42,417 bases of DNA from Mesotaenium endlicherianum (GCA_009602735.1 WELA01005604.1:20564-62980), one strand, 5' to 3'; counted from the stretch's first letter, positions 11,247-21,847 are shown. Numbers and translations are program-made. The notes: generated by a model from the sequence alone, not told the origin.

Positions 11247-11332
11247 CCTATGACAAAGGTCGATATCCTACTAACTTGTGCTTTGGTTACATATGCAGGA
11301 TAGCTCCCACCACACAAAAGGAGGACAGAAAG
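11247..11332 (+). promoter_or_regulatory. Candidate branch point and 3' splice site before ORF3
   Basis: TACTAAC at 11270-11276 is followed about 17 bases later by a T-rich stretch ending in TATGCAG (ending about 11299). That is the layout of a spliceosomal acceptor just upstream of the ORF3 coiled-coil frame. A3 has a weaker equivalent (CACTAAT then TTGAG, near 17265-17285). If used, ORF3 would be made from a spliced subgenomic RNA. Confidence 0.35.
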
Positions 11333-12058
11333 CGCAAGGCAGAAGAAGCCAGGAGGACAATGAAGCAATACCAGAAGGAGCTGGCGGCAACGTCCCTCAC
11401 CAGATGAGAACAAGAAAGGGTCCGCAGACAACAAGAGGCGGCAGAAGAGGCACAGAGGAAGAAGGATCAGGAAGCGAAAAACCTTAGGAAAGCTGAGGAG
11501 GAGAGACAGAAGAAACAACAAGAAGAAGCGGCAGCGGCAGAGGAGGAGAGAAGGAAAAAGGCTGAAGCGGACAGGCAGAAGAGCTTGGCCACTTACAGGT
11601 ATACTGTGGTGGGTGGCCAAAACTTTGATAACCTGAAGGAAGCACTGTTGGCAGCCCAGGAGATCAACAAGTTGGAACAGACAACACTGCTACAGAGGGA
11701 AGGAGCTGCAGCACTGGATAGGTACATTGAGACACACACTGGTGTGGTACTCTATGAAGATTATGCCAAGATGGTGGGCTATACAGCAGAGCAGGCCCAG
11801 TATCTGGCAGATGATTCAGAGAACAAGCCGGTCCCAATACCGGGAATAGTGGGAGATCAGAGACTAATCAGGATGGTGAGCATGCGGCCCGATAGCTTTA
11901 AGGATACGGTATTCCACCTCACACTATTGCCAGCTTACAATGAAGTTGAGAGGAGGAGCTGGGAGTACGTGGCCAGAGAAGCAGGACAGCAGATGTTCTC
12001 TCCCCACTGGTTCCCATGTAAACTGAGGAAGGCTGAGCATGGACCCCAGTACTACTAG
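11315..12058 (+). pseudogene. ORF3 of family A, N-terminal and central part (copy A2)
   Basis: An extra gene between pol and the 3' LTR, homologous to the ORF3 copies at 15611-17268 (minus) and 22602-23564. The first part is a Lys/Glu/Gln/Ala coiled coil (RKAEEERQKKQQEEAAAAEE). The central domain contains TYRYTVVGGQNFDNLKEAL, GVVLYEDYAKMVGYTAEQAQ, VPIPGIVGDQRLIRMVSM and YNEVERRSWEYVAREAGQ, then HWFPC. TGA at 11405-11407 breaks the frame, and the C-terminal half was deleted when sequence was joined to an LTR piece at 12059. It has no signal peptide, membrane segment or retroviral motif, so it does not look like env. I do not recognise its function. Confidence 0.65.
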
Positions 12059-12242
12059 GCATGAGTTTACTGATTGCATTATTGATGCCAGTCTACTTGC
12101 ATTTGACTTACGAGTATTATTCACTGCTAGTGAGTGGTCCTTTGCTGTTAATTCAATTAATGGAAATACCATAAAGATTACTTGCTGATATAAAGATCTT
12201 TATTAATTGTTAATTGCCTTTTTGGTAAGTCGATTCATTTCA
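12059..12242 (+). repeat. LTR of family A, last 184 bp (A2 3' LTR)
   Basis: It aligns with the end of the A2 5' LTR from about 6402 to 6585, including ATAAAGATCTTTAT and the terminal GATTCATTTCA. Its left edge abuts ORF3 without a duplication, indicating an internal deletion. Confidence 0.85.
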
Positions 12243-12247
12243 CTCAG
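12243..12247 (+). repeat. Target-site duplication CTCAG, right copy (A2)
   Basis: It matches 5862-5866 exactly; the A1 gag zinc-knuckle frame resumes immediately after it. Confidence 0.85.
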
Positions 12248-13368
12248 CAAATTCTACTTGCTACCATTGCCAAGAGAAAGGCCACTACAGGAAGCAGTAT
12301 TCTAGGAAACACCTACCCAAGGTTGAGAGAAAGGATCAACCTTTAAAAGTCAGCAATAGTAAGTAATCCAGTCTACTGACTGTGAGGATGCTAGAGGTAG
12401 TGAGTTATCGCTAGCTGCCCTCTTAGCAGGTGTTATGAGCTCTGCTGAGCTGGATTCACTATGCATGCCTGACGACGAGATAAAGGGACCATCAACAATA
12501 TAGATCTCCAGAGAGTGCACACTCTGGATGATTTTATTCAATCTGATGTCCAACATTTCTTTGCTACGTCAGGAAAACAATGCAAAAGTCAAGAGAAGTC
12601 AGCCCCTCCTATTCTACTACATTGTATGATTGCAGGGTAGTAAGGTCAGGGTATTTGTTGACGGAGGGGCGTCACATACTTTTATCCAGAAGGACTTAGT
12701 TAAGCGGCTAAGGCTGCCTATTGTCACCCAAGGAAATAGAAGAATATTCCTTGGAGATGCCTCAAGTATCCCGGGAGGAGTTATAACCAAGCCCATTGAG
12801 ATCCAATTAGGTTCTGGCATTGCAATTCTAACTTAAACGCTTACGTTTGAGGTACTCAACACTGGTTCTTATGATCCGGTGCTAGGGAGGTCCTGGCTTA
12901 ACAGACATCTAGCTGAAATTTGTTGGATGAGAGATACAGTTGAAGTGTGAGAGGCCAGTGGTGGGTAGACTAACTTGGCACCCACCAGTGCTTCTCCTCT
13001 TGTCTTGTATGGATGGTAAATGACGGAAAAAAAGAAAGATTCCAAGAGGATGCAAGTTGCTGAATACAATGGAATTCGTCGAAAGTTGGTACCAGAAGGT
13101 AGACAATCCACTGCTAAAAGAGGTACCCCCTCAACCTGAGCAGATGGTTGAGAAAAAGGTGAGCCCTCCGGAGCACCCCACTGCTGTAAAAGTTGTTGCT
13201 CAGTATGCGAATGTTTTTAATATGCTTCCAGGCCTCCCACCTAAGAGGGAGGTAGATCACAAGATTGAACTTGTACCTGACAGTCAGCCTCCGTGGCAAC
13301 GTACTTATGGACTGTCTTATCTGGAGAGTGAGGAGTTAAAAACACAGATTAAGGAATTGGAGGAGAAT
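12248..13368 (+). pseudogene. pol: A1 gag end, protease region and start of RT
   Basis: The first about 115 bp finish gag. The knuckle reads CYHCQEKGHYRKQY, so its last Cys has become Tyr, and the stop is near 12363. A retropepsin-like segment follows at about 12632-12900: VFVDGGASHTFI carries the catalytic Asp but Gly in place of the usual Ser/Thr (DGG rather than DSG/DTG), with VLGRSWLNRH further on. The linker to RT (PKREVDHKIELVPDSQPPW, then EELKTQIKELEE) ends at the TRIM insertion. Stops and frameshifts occur throughout. This segment is exactly what A2 and A3 lack. Confidence 0.75.
13364..13368 (+). repeat. Target-site duplication AGAAT, left copy (TRIM)
   Basis: It repeats at 13837-13841 directly after the second LTR of the small element. 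Confidence 0.85.
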
Positions 13369-13506
13369 TGTAACGATCCGCCGCGTGGCCGGATGCGGCG
13401 CGTGGGACACGTCGCGTGGAGCGATAGAGTGTCGGTTTGAATTGTATTAGTACAATTGGCGCGAGATTAAAGTACCTCGAGTTACCTTTTCGTTCGTATT
13501 GCTACA
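13369..13506 (+). repeat. 5' LTR of TRIM
   Basis: 138 bp, TGTAAC...GCTACA. It contains inverted repeats CGCCGC/GCGGCG near the start and AATTGTA/TACAATT (4-base loop) in the second half. Confidence 0.9.
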
Positions 13507-13507
13507 T

Positions 13508-13519
13508 TGGTATCGGAGC
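13508..13519 (+). promoter_or_regulatory. TRIM primer binding site
   Basis: TGGTATCGGAGC, initiator tRNA-Met type, one base after the LTR. About 30 bases on, GGGTTCAAATCCC matches the tRNA T-arm/B-box pattern, but no complete tRNA can be folded around it. Confidence 0.75.
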
Positions 13520-13698
13520 GCAAACGTACGTAATCGTGTCCAAGTGACGAGGGTTCAAATCCCGCGAGGTGCGAAAGTCGTCAATGGTACGACCATACGG
13601 CAATCTTTGGATTGTGCGAAGAAAGGACACTATCCCGAAACAATGTCCCTCACGGGTGCCGGAGCATGAGTGCCCAGGACGTGCATACTTGTAGGTAG

Positions 13699-13836
13699 TG
13701 TAACAATTCGCCGTGTGGCCGGATGCGGCGCGTGCGACACTTCGCGTGGAGCGATAGAAGTGTCGGTTGAATTGTATAAGTACAATTGGCGCGCAATCAA
13801 AGTATCTCGTGTTACCTTTTCGTTCGAATCGCTACA
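13699..13836 (+). repeat. 3' LTR of TRIM
   Basis: 138 bp homologous to 13369-13506, with the same ends. The sequence just before it (GTAGGTAG) is a poor polypurine tract. Confidence 0.9.
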
Positions 13837-13841
13837 AGAAT

Positions 13842-14703
13842 GGATATATTTCTCCCAGTAAGTTACCTTATGACGCACCCATTCTGTTTGTTTAAAACAG
13901 GATGGCAATATGCGAATGTGTGTGGACTACAAAGCACTCAACAGAATCAGTGTCAAGAACAAGTATGCCTTATCTGGGATTGAGGACTTGCTTAACACAC
14001 TGTCTGGTGCTAAAGTGTTCAGCAAAATTGATATCAAGAGTTGTTATCACCAAATCAAAATTGCTGAGGGGGATGAACCCAAGACTGCCTTTCGCACAAG
14101 GTATGGACACAATGAGTTGAATGCGATGCCATTCGGCTTGACTAATGCTCCTGCCACCTTCATTGATGCTATGAATGACATTTTCAAGCCTTATTTGGAT
14201 AAGTTTGTGCAAGTCTTTTTTAATGATATTTTGGTCTTCTCGAAAATTGAAGCTGAGCATGCTGAACACTTGAAGGTAGTCATTAAAACCCTGAAAAAGA
14301 ACCAGTTTTATGCTAAAATGAGCAAGTGTGATTTCTTTAAGGAGAGTAATGAATTCTTGGAACACGTTGTCAGTAGGAAGGCATCAATGTGGATCCCAAG
14401 AAAGTCCAGATCATAAGGGACTGGCCAGTACCTCAATCTGTCTCAGAAGTTAGATCATTTGTCAGATTGGCTAACTAATACAGGAAATTCATTGAGAATT
14501 ACTTTACTAAGGCCAGTAAACTCACTTAACTTACTAAAAAGGACATAGGGTATGTGTGGGGGGAAGAGCAGCAAGCTGCCTTTCAGACTCTTAAAAATGC
14601 TTTGTGCTCTACCCCTGTTCTCGTTGTATATGACCCCAGCAAACCTGCGCAGGTGGTTACTGATGCTTTTGACTTCGCTATGGGTGCTATTCAGTTGCAG
14701 CTT
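13842..14703 (+). pseudogene. pol: A1 RT and start of RNase H
   Basis: It resumes the RT frame after the TRIM ([13 protein letters not shown] equivalent). The 13910-14416 segment has [32 protein letters not shown] and the active site [10 protein letters not shown], in which the first catalytic Asp is Asn. After a frameshift near 14380 the sequence continues to the first RNase H motif (TDAFDFAMGAIQLQ) and ends at 14703, where an LTR begins. The RT is catalytically dead. Confidence 0.85.
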
Positions 14704-14767
14704 TGTAATGAATCGATATACTGGTAGATATAGCATTCACTTAAATATAATAGTTTATTAAGTTTCG
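14704..14767 (+). repeat. LTR of family A, first 64 bp only
   Basis: TGTAATGAATCGATATACTG starts a plus-strand LTR inside A1 RNase H. It stops where the oppositely oriented A3 LTR begins. It is probably the start of another plus copy whose remainder was lost by rearrangement. Confidence 0.8.
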
Positions 14768-15491
14768 TGAAATGAATCGACTTACCAAATAGGCAATTAA
14801 CAATTAATAAAGATCTTTATATCAGCAAGTAATCTTTATGAATTTTCCGTTAACTGCTTAAACGGCAAAAGGACAACACACTAGCAGTGAACAATACTCG
14901 TAAATCAAATGCGAGTAAACTTGCATCAATAATGCACTCAGTAAACTCATACATAAGCAAGGTTAGAAGACAGTGCGTATCAATGGCTTCTCGCCTTGGA
15001 TTCAGATCTCTCTCAGTAAGCTGTACAAGAGAGTTGGCCTCGTTCCCAAATGCCGAACTCGAGAGCAATGCCTAGCATATGTACATGGAATGAGTTTACT
15101 GTTCAACGGTCAGTGCGATGGCACCGCCTACCCGGGAGTTAACCACGTTGGTAGGACCTCGGTTAACCAAATCCACCGCCATCTCCCATCATCTCGAATC
15201 GCCATCCATCATGTCATCTGGCCATTCATCTAGCATACCACACTTAGATGCATATCGAGGCAGTTCGCTGCTACCGAGTACGGAAGTCAGCTGGTTGTCA
15301 AGGAATGTGTCAGCAAGCTGACTTAAGTTGACTTCAGCCTGCTGCTTTCGGCTGAGTCATTAAACTGACATTAAATATAAAGTCCAGCGACTNCCAGCAG
15401 ACTGATTATTAACTAGAGTTCAACAGGCTGAACTTATTTAATTGTTATATTTAAATGAATATTATATCAACCGATATACTGATTCATTACA
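14768..15491 (-). repeat. LTR of family A (A3 3' LTR)
   Basis: 724 bp; read on the minus strand it starts TGTAATGAATC and ends GATTCATTTCA. It contains an ambiguous base N at 15393. Confidence 0.9.
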
Positions 15492-15504
15492 ATCCTTCCA
15501 ACTT
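15492..15504 (-). other. Polypurine tract of A3
   Basis: On the minus strand AAGTTGGAAGGAT ends directly at the 3' LTR. This is the family PPT, also seen at 23662-23674. Confidence 0.8.
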
Positions 15505-15610
15505 AACATGTTGTCGCCTCGACAGAACTGACACATGGTACAAAGGTTTCCCCAACTGAAATTATTGATCCCTCTCCTATCCAGCATGCTGTGCCCTTGG
15601 CCCTCTGCCC

Positions 15611-17268
15611 TTAGGAGGGAGATGCCCCTGGGGCCCTATGGTCAGGGGAGTCAGTCCTCCTCCTGTCTTGGAGTCTTCTGAAGCTTGTCAGAGAGGGAGG
15701 TTCCGTGTAGGGACCCGGCGGAGAACGCAGTATTTGTGCTGTTTCCTCCTGCATGGTCTGAAAGTGAATGGAGGCAGCCTTCTCCTGGGCATCCCTTAAA
15801 CTGACTGGTACATATACCGGCATCCCAGAAGGATGTTGCATGACATGAGCTAAGGGTACATGCCCTCTCTACGAGAGAGATGCCGGCAGGCCCCTGGCTA
15901 TATCTCTAGCAGCCCTCCTGTCTGCCCTGTCTGACTGGGTCTCCGTGCCTGGAGATGGGTCCTGTCCTCTGGCAGTTCCCAGCCAAGTGATATCCTCCTC
16001 TTCAGCGAGTTGCTGCAGGGCCAACCCCGTCTTCTCCCTTACAGGGGATGTGGCAGGTGTCAGGAGCACGGCGGGACTAGTGTTCTCCTCCTCGCCTTCC
16101 TCCTCGTCTTCCTTTGACTCCTCCTCCTCTCCGTCCCCGGGTTCCTCTGAGACTTCTGGGGTCTCTTCTGTCAGCTGCTCCCGTTCTTCCCGAGAAAAAG
16201 AATATCCCACTGACCTTCCCCTTTTGGGTGCTGGTGGGGGCTGCTGAGTCCGGACCGCATACAGGTCCATTTCCCCCTGCTTGCTTGCCCATTTGGCATA
16301 AGCGTGCTTCCCTTTTGAGAATGACTCTCGGGCCCTGCTTCTGTCCCCCTGCATTTCTTGGCTCATGCAGTCTCTGACTCCATCCAATCTTGGGTCCCAA
16401 GCCGCAATGTGAGGGGGCAATACTATGTTCCCCTTTAGGTCTATCAGGAAATCCTCATCCGTCGCCCTGTCATTCTGCTGGTCCCTCATGTTGATGGTCA
16501 TCCACCGCCAATCGGTGGGCTTTTGGAAGAAGGCAGGGTCTGTACTTTTAAGAGTACAAGGGTACTAGTGCCCTGCAAAGTCTAGCTGACTTGTTTCCCT
16601 GGCCAAGAAATCCCAGATCCTTCTCTCCACCTCATTATACATGGCCTTGAACCTGTTATGGGGTGTAGAGTCCTTAAAGCTGTCCGCGTCCATGGGGATC
16701 ATCCTGATGACCCTATCTTCCCCCCAGATACCAGGAATCGATACAGCCCCTGCTTCGTTCACCTGGGCCATTGCCTTGGCCTCTCTGACCGTATATCCTA
16801 CCATCCTGGCGTGATCGTGGTAGAGGAGGAGCCCCGTGCTGACCTCTATATACTTGTCAAAGTTTTCGGATGTCTCCCCTTCCCTCTGGAGGATGTCCTT
16901 TGTGACTCACTGCGACTTCTTCGAGCATACTTGAAGGCCTCCTCCAGTTGATCGAAGCCCTTGCCCAGTACTGTGTAGCGGTAGCTGCTGATTCTCCTCT
17001 GCTCTTCTTCAGCCTGCTGCTTTCGCTTCTCCTCAGCTTGCCTCTCCTCCTCTGCTTTCTTGGCCTCCTCTGCAGCTCTTTTGTCCAGTTCTTCCTGCCT
17101 CAGTCTGGCCTGTTCCTCCTCCTCCTTCTTCTTCTGTGCCTCCCGCTGTTGTTGGAGTTGTTGTGATTCCCGAGCGGAGATGGAGGATGACTTGATGTCT
17201 TTGCATGTGCCTCTTCCGCCCTTCTCTTCCTCTTGAGTTCCGACTTTGAAGTCATCTTGCTCAATCAT
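15611..17268 (-). pseudogene. ORF3 of family A (copy A3), nearly full length
   Basis: The most complete copy, about 550 codons from a candidate ATG at 17268 (MIEQDDFKVGTQ). Order: a Glu/Lys/Gln/Arg coiled coil (ARESQQLQQQREAQKKKEEE); the central domain (SYRYTVLGKGFDQLEEAF, ARMVGYTVREAK, SIPGIWGEDRVIRMIPM, YNEVERRIWDFLARET); TDWRWMTINMRDQQ, LPPHIAAWDPRLDGVRDCMS and KHAYAKWASKQGEMDLY; a Pro/basic patch (APKRGRSVGYSF); a long acidic stretch; and a C-terminal part HVMQHPSGMPVYVPVSLR. Broken by a frameshift near 16890 and TAG stops at 16565 and 15869. Similarity to A2 and A5 is at protein level, indicating past selection. No family recognised; the acidic and basic blocks suggest nucleic-acid or chromatin binding, which is inference. 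Confidence 0.7.
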
Positions 17269-17538
17269 AAACACAATGCAATTAGTGAAGTCATGATATT
17301 TTGCCGCTATTGAGTGCCCTTGACGAAGAGGAACGCGATCAGGAGAGTTCCTAGTGTGAAATACCTGGTGTGAGTGAATATAAGGGAAAATTGAGTTAGA
17401 GAGAAAGTGAGTGTGAGCGCAGGTTGAGTTTGTAATATGGTTATCAGAGATTGTTCGGCTGATCCAGAAACAAAATACCACTCCCACCAACTTAATTTTA
17501 GAGGTGGGCTGCCTGTCAGAACTGTCACTAACTGTCAC

Positions 17539-17553
17539 ATCCCCCTCCAACTT
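17539..17553 (-). other. Internal polypurine tract of A3
   Basis: On the minus strand AAGTTGGAGGGGGAT is followed by TGTGACAGTTAGTGACAG, so a TG follows the tract as if an LTR began. It is preceded by the hairpin at 17561-17576. It corresponds to 10966-10980 of A2. Confidence 0.5.
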
Positions 17554-17588
17554 ATATGGAGACAGGACCTCCTGTCACCTTCCCATGT

Positions 17589-20358
17589 CTATTGAAGGGA
17601 CAGTGAGGGCGGTGCCCCAGCCGCCCGAAGGTGGAACCGTTTCAACGCCCCTTTGGCATTGGTCAGCTGGTGTTTAAACTCCCAAGTGTCCCCAGAGGCA
17701 TCGTAACCCTTCCATCGGATGAGGTAGTTCATGACATATTTAGACGATCGAGGGACCGAGCGAGCGTCTAAAATCTCATCGACCTCATAATCCTCCGAGT
17801 CGCCGTCCCGGACAGCGGGGACCGGTCCCGGTTGGACAGGTAACCGACCTGTGAACAGTGTATCACCTTTGATGTATGGTTCCAGGAAGGAGACATTAAG
17901 GACCGGGTGACCCTTGTAGTCCGCTGACATGTTCAGTTTGTAAGCATTCTCACCGACACGACGCACTACCGAATGTGGACCGACCCAAACAGGGCCAAGC
18001 TTTTTCTTGACCACACCAAGGAGGTATAGGTGCTGAGAATGCAGTTTGACTAATCGCCCTTAGAAAATGTCAGCTCCCGACGGTGTTGATTAGCGTATTT
18101 TTGGTGGTTTTCTTGGGCTTTGTGCAGGTTCGGTTGGACTTCTGACAGTGTGTCGGCAAACTTCTGAGTTAATTGGAGGGAGACCGGATTGTCAATCCCT
18201 TCAGGGTCAGTTAAAGACTCCCCCAGTACATCTAAAGGAGACTTAGGGACTCTACCCACGCTGAGTTCATAAGGAGTCTTGCCCGTTGACGCGTGCACCG
18301 CACTGTTGACCGCAAACTGAATTTGAGGCAACAGGTCATCCCAATTATCTTGTTTTTGGTTTATATATGCTCTCAGCACCTCCTGCAGAACTCGGTTAGT
18401 TCTTTCAGTCTGCCCATCAGTCTGAGGGTGGTTTGCTGTGCTGAGCAGCTGTTTGACTCCCATTAACCCCATTAAAGCTCTCCAGAACTTAGGGGTAAAT
18501 TTTGTGTCTTGGTCTGAGATGATATTAGAGGGTAGCCCATGTTGGCATACTACATGGTTGTAGAACTGTCTCGCTGTTTCGAGTGCAGTTACTTTGCCAG
18601 TTGTGGGGATGAAAATGACCATTTTTGTGAGGTATCCACGACTACCAGTATCGAATCATGCCCATTAGCAGTTCGTGGCAATGTGACCACCCAGTCCATG
18701 GATATAGTTTCCCAGCGTCCCGCTGGGATGGGCAGCGGTTGCAAGAGACCTCCGGGTGGTGTGTGCCGAGACTTACTTCTCTGACACTGGTCACGGGACT
18801 TGACATATAACCCCTTCCAATGAAAATGTTTTGCCAGTTTGCCAACAGTTTTGGCCTGCCCCAAATGATCACCCAGTAAACTGTCATGTGCTTGACTCAA
18901 TAAAAAGGACCTTATTTCCAAGTGTTTAGGAATGACCAGCTTCAGCCTGCCTGAAGTGGTTTCAGTCACCCAGACCCCTCCCTTAAGTTTATACCCGAGT
19001 GCAGTAGCACGACACACACCAGTAGTGGGGCTGGGCTCAAATGTTGGGTCAGAAAGGTAGGCTTTCCTAAGTTGATCAAGGAAGGACCTTTTCACCTTTA
19101 GTGAAGTGAGTGCACACAGGACTTTATCTACAGCATGCTGACTAAAGTTCCTTTCTTGCAAGTCAAGTTTTCTAGAGACTGCATCAGCAGGATTCAACTT
19201 CCCTGGTTTGTAGTCGATTTGGACTTGGAACTGCTCTAGCATCTGGCTCCAGCGATTCTCCCTCCTCGACAGCTTGGACTTCTTCTGAAAGTGGGTCAGA
19301 GCTAGATGATCTGTAATCACTTTAAAGGCCTTACCATGTAAGTATGCTCTCCACTCTTTGAGCACATGAATGATAGCTAGCAGCTCTTTATCATGCACCG
19401 AGTAATCAATCTCCGCTGGATGAAATTTCATAGACTCGTACAACACAGGGTGCCACTCCTGCCTTACCTTACCATCCTTTGTGGTTTTGTGCGCAGGCTG
19501 CAACAAAATAGCACCCATGGCAAAGTCAGAGACATCAGTGACCACCTGCACCGGTTTGCTGGGGTCATACACGGCTAGCACTGGGGCAGAACAAACGGCA
19601 TCTTTAAGGGTCTGGAAGGCAGCCTGCTGCTCTTCCCCCCACACATACCCGATGTCTTTCTTAGTAAGGTCAGTCAGTTTACTGGCCTTTGTAGAATACT
19701 GCTCAATATATCTCCTATAGTAGTTAGCCAACCCGAGGAAGGATCTAACTTCAGAGACAGACTGTGGTACTGGCCAGTCCCTTATGGTCTGGACTTTCTT
19801 AGGATCCACACTGATGCCTTCTTTACTGACAACGTGGCCTAAGAATTCAATACTTTCCTTAAAGAAATCACACTTGCTCATTTTAGCATATAAGTGATTT
19901 TTTCTCAGAGTGTCCATGACGGTCTTTAAGTGTTCAGCGTGCTGAGTCTCATCTTTAGAGAAAATTAGAATAACATCCAGGAAAACTTGCACAAACTTAT
20001 CCAAATAAGGCCTGAAAATGTCATTCATAGCACCCATGAAGGTCGCAGGAGCATTTGTCAGTCCAAATGGCATCACGTTGAACTCATAGTGTCCATAACG
20101 TGTGCGGAAGGCAGTCTTGTGTTCATCCCCCTCACCAATTCTGATTTGATAATAACCACTTTTGAGGTCTATCTTATTGAACACCTTAGCACCAGAGAGG
20201 GTATCAAGCAAGTCCTCGATTCTGAGTAAAGCATACTTGTCCTTTACTGTAATTCTGTTCAGAGCTCTGTAATCCACATACATCCGCATACTGCCATCCT
20301 TTTTCTTAACAAATAGGATGGATGCGCCGTAAGGTGATTTACTGGAAGAAATATAACC
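17589..20358 (-). pseudogene. pol: pol of copy A3: RT, RNase H, integrase, chromodomain
   Basis: It starts inside RT 10 nt after the gag stop, exactly as in A2. RT motifs are present, but the active site reads [11 protein letters not shown], so the second catalytic Asp is Val. RNase H has [26 protein letters not shown] and TDHLAL. The integrase zinc site is damaged (HDSLLGDH, then SRDQC, first Cys lost, with several residues missing before it); SMDWVV, SDQDTKF and DGQTERTNR keep the D-D-E residues. A frameshift near 18640 and another near 18055 split the frame. The chromodomain lies near 17640-17800 (YLIRWKGYDASGDTWE). Confidence 0.9.
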
Positions 20359-20368
20359 ATTTACTGAT

Positions 20369-21847
20369 TTACTGACTGTTGCTGTCTTTTAAAGGCTGGT
20401 CTTTTCTCTGGACCTTTGGGAGGTGCTTGACTGGACACTGGTCTCTGAAGTGACCCGTCTGCTGGCAATGGAAGCAAACAGATTTTGCTGAGGCTGGTCT
20501 CACCTTAGTCCTACCACCACCTCTTCCATAGCCGCCTCGAGAGAAACCACCTCCACCTCTAAACTGTATGGCGTTATACTCATACTCATATCCATCACCC
20601 TGATCATCCTCAGCCTGGTCTCCTTCAATTGCATTGTAGGAACCGTGGGGCTTTTTGACAATCTTAGACACCAAAGCATTACTCTGGCGCTTGTGATTGA
20701 ACTGCTGCTGATCCCAGGCATCAGCAGCCTGGATCAAGTTAGCCAGTTTCTCATACTTCTTCTCAACGAAATGACCAGAGACTTCGGATTTCAAGCCCTA
20801 CCTGAAGTATGCTATCCTATACCGTTCTGGCAAGTCTGGCTGCTTCATCATGTTCTCTTGGAACTTTTGAGCAAACTCAGCAACTGAAGTGGTCTGCTTA
20901 AGTGTCAGGGAGATCATTGCGTAGATAGCTTTCTCCTGCTGGTTGATGACATCAAACTTCTCATGCAACTTCTTGACAAACTCTACCCACGTAGGGTCAC
21001 CGAGTTGCCGAGCCTTACGCTCTCCTTTCCAGTATAGCCACCAGTCTGCGGCACTGCCTTTCAGTAGCGCACCGGTGTGCCTGACCTTCTTGTAATCTCG
21101 CACTTCTGGGTAGTTCTCCAGCCACTGCTCAACATCCGCGAGAAACTTGATCAGGTAATATTTTTTGTTTCCCTCAGGATCATATTCCTGGGGAGGTTTC
21201 GGCTTGGGCTTGCTAGGCCCTCGGCCACCACCACCAGTGGTTTGAGACCCCAGTTGGTCTCTGTCCCGCCGTAGAGACATTATGATTCTTTTGTCCTCCT
21301 GTTGGGACTGATACATGGTCGCCATTTGCGACTGCATTTGAACGAACAATGCTCCCAAGTCTACACTCTGGGGTGGTAGATTAGCAAATGCAGCAGCAGC
21401 ATTGGCATCTACTCGCTGAGTAGTGTCCTCAACAGTCCCTCTCGCTCCTGCAGCAGCAATTCCTGCCGCATTCAGCCGGTCACGTATTTGACCTAGGGGT
21501 ACATTGAGTTGTACAGCAGGAGGTGGGTTCAGAACATTGGCCCTTGATGCCATAAGTTCTTCAACAGTGCGCTCGTCAGCTGGCTGTCCTTCCCTCCTTT
21601 CTGTATCTTCAGCGGCCTTTGCTAATTGTTCAGCTTCTAATCTGGCTCTCTCCTCCTCAGCTTGCTGTGCTGCGACCGCGGCAATAGCAGCTGCCTCATC
21701 TGCAGCCTCTCTAGCTGCCGTATATTCCACTGCTTCAGAATAGGTACGGGTTCCCGCTACATGCCTTTCCGCCTGGTTTTCGACATTCTCGTTATCCTGG
21801 TTCTCCATGTCTCGGGAGTTGCTAGTTTGAGACCTTGTCCTTACCAT
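20369..21847 (-). pseudogene. gag: gag polyprotein of copy A3
   Basis: 492 codons in a single frame, MVRTRSQTSNSRDMENQ at the start and DSNSQ at the end. One TAG at 20798-20800 replaces a Tyr codon (TAT in A2); otherwise the frame is open. It has an N-terminal Ala/Glu helix, a Gln-rich spacer, the capsid domain (DWWLYWKGERKARQLGDPTW, FAQKFQENMMKQPDLPERY), a Gly/Arg-rich stretch and the knuckle CFHCQQTGHFRDQC. It is the best guide to the intact family gag. Confidence 0.9.

Larger units (their letters stand above)
5867..12242 (+). mobile_element. Copy A2, Ty3/gypsy chromovirus family A (full order, truncated 3' LTR)
   Basis: 5' LTR 5867-6585, primer site 6587-6598, gag 6620-8129, pol from about 8140 to 10944 (RT, RNase H, integrase, chromodomain; no protease), internal purine tract 10966-10980, ORF3 about 11315-12058, and a 3' LTR reduced to its last 184 bp. 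Perfect CTCAG duplications show an original transposition into copy A1. A deletion later removed the end of ORF3 and the first three quarters of the 3' LTR. The RT active site FLDD is intact, but pol carries two frameshifts and three stops. Confidence 0.9.
13369..13836 (+). mobile_element. TRIM: 468-bp non-autonomous LTR element
   Basis: Two direct repeats of 138 bp (13369-13506 and 13699-13836) beginning TGTAAC and ending GCTACA flank a 192-bp interior. The interior starts with primer site TGGTATCGGAGC (13508-13519), identical over 12 bases to that of element B. It has no coding capacity. A perfect 5-bp duplication (AGAAT) shows it transposed into the RT gene of A1. This fits the definition of a terminal-repeat retrotransposon in miniature. 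By eye the LTRs differ at about 13 positions plus 2 indels, so the insertion is old. Confidence 0.9.
3840..14703 (+). mobile_element. Copy A1, Ty3/gypsy family A (interrupted, defective)
   Basis: Order: 5' LTR 3840-4558, primer site, gag 4591-5866, interruption by copy A2 (5867-12242 plus duplicated CTCAG), rest of gag from 12248, protease and RT start to 13368, interruption by a TRIM (13369-13836), RT and start of RNase H to 14703. There it meets a fragment of another LTR. Integrase, ORF3 and 3' LTR are lost. It is the only family A copy that still has the protease region, so it represents the older arrangement. Numerous stops and frameshifts make it dead. Confidence 0.8.

Noticed and set aside
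13508..13575. tRNA gene inside the TRIM
   Set aside because: A B-box-like GGTTCAAATCC is present, but the A box is imperfect and no acceptor or anticodon arms can be paired.
15611..17268. ORF3 as an envelope gene
   Set aside because: No signal peptide, transmembrane segment, furin-like site or Cys pattern; it is a soluble, highly charged protein.
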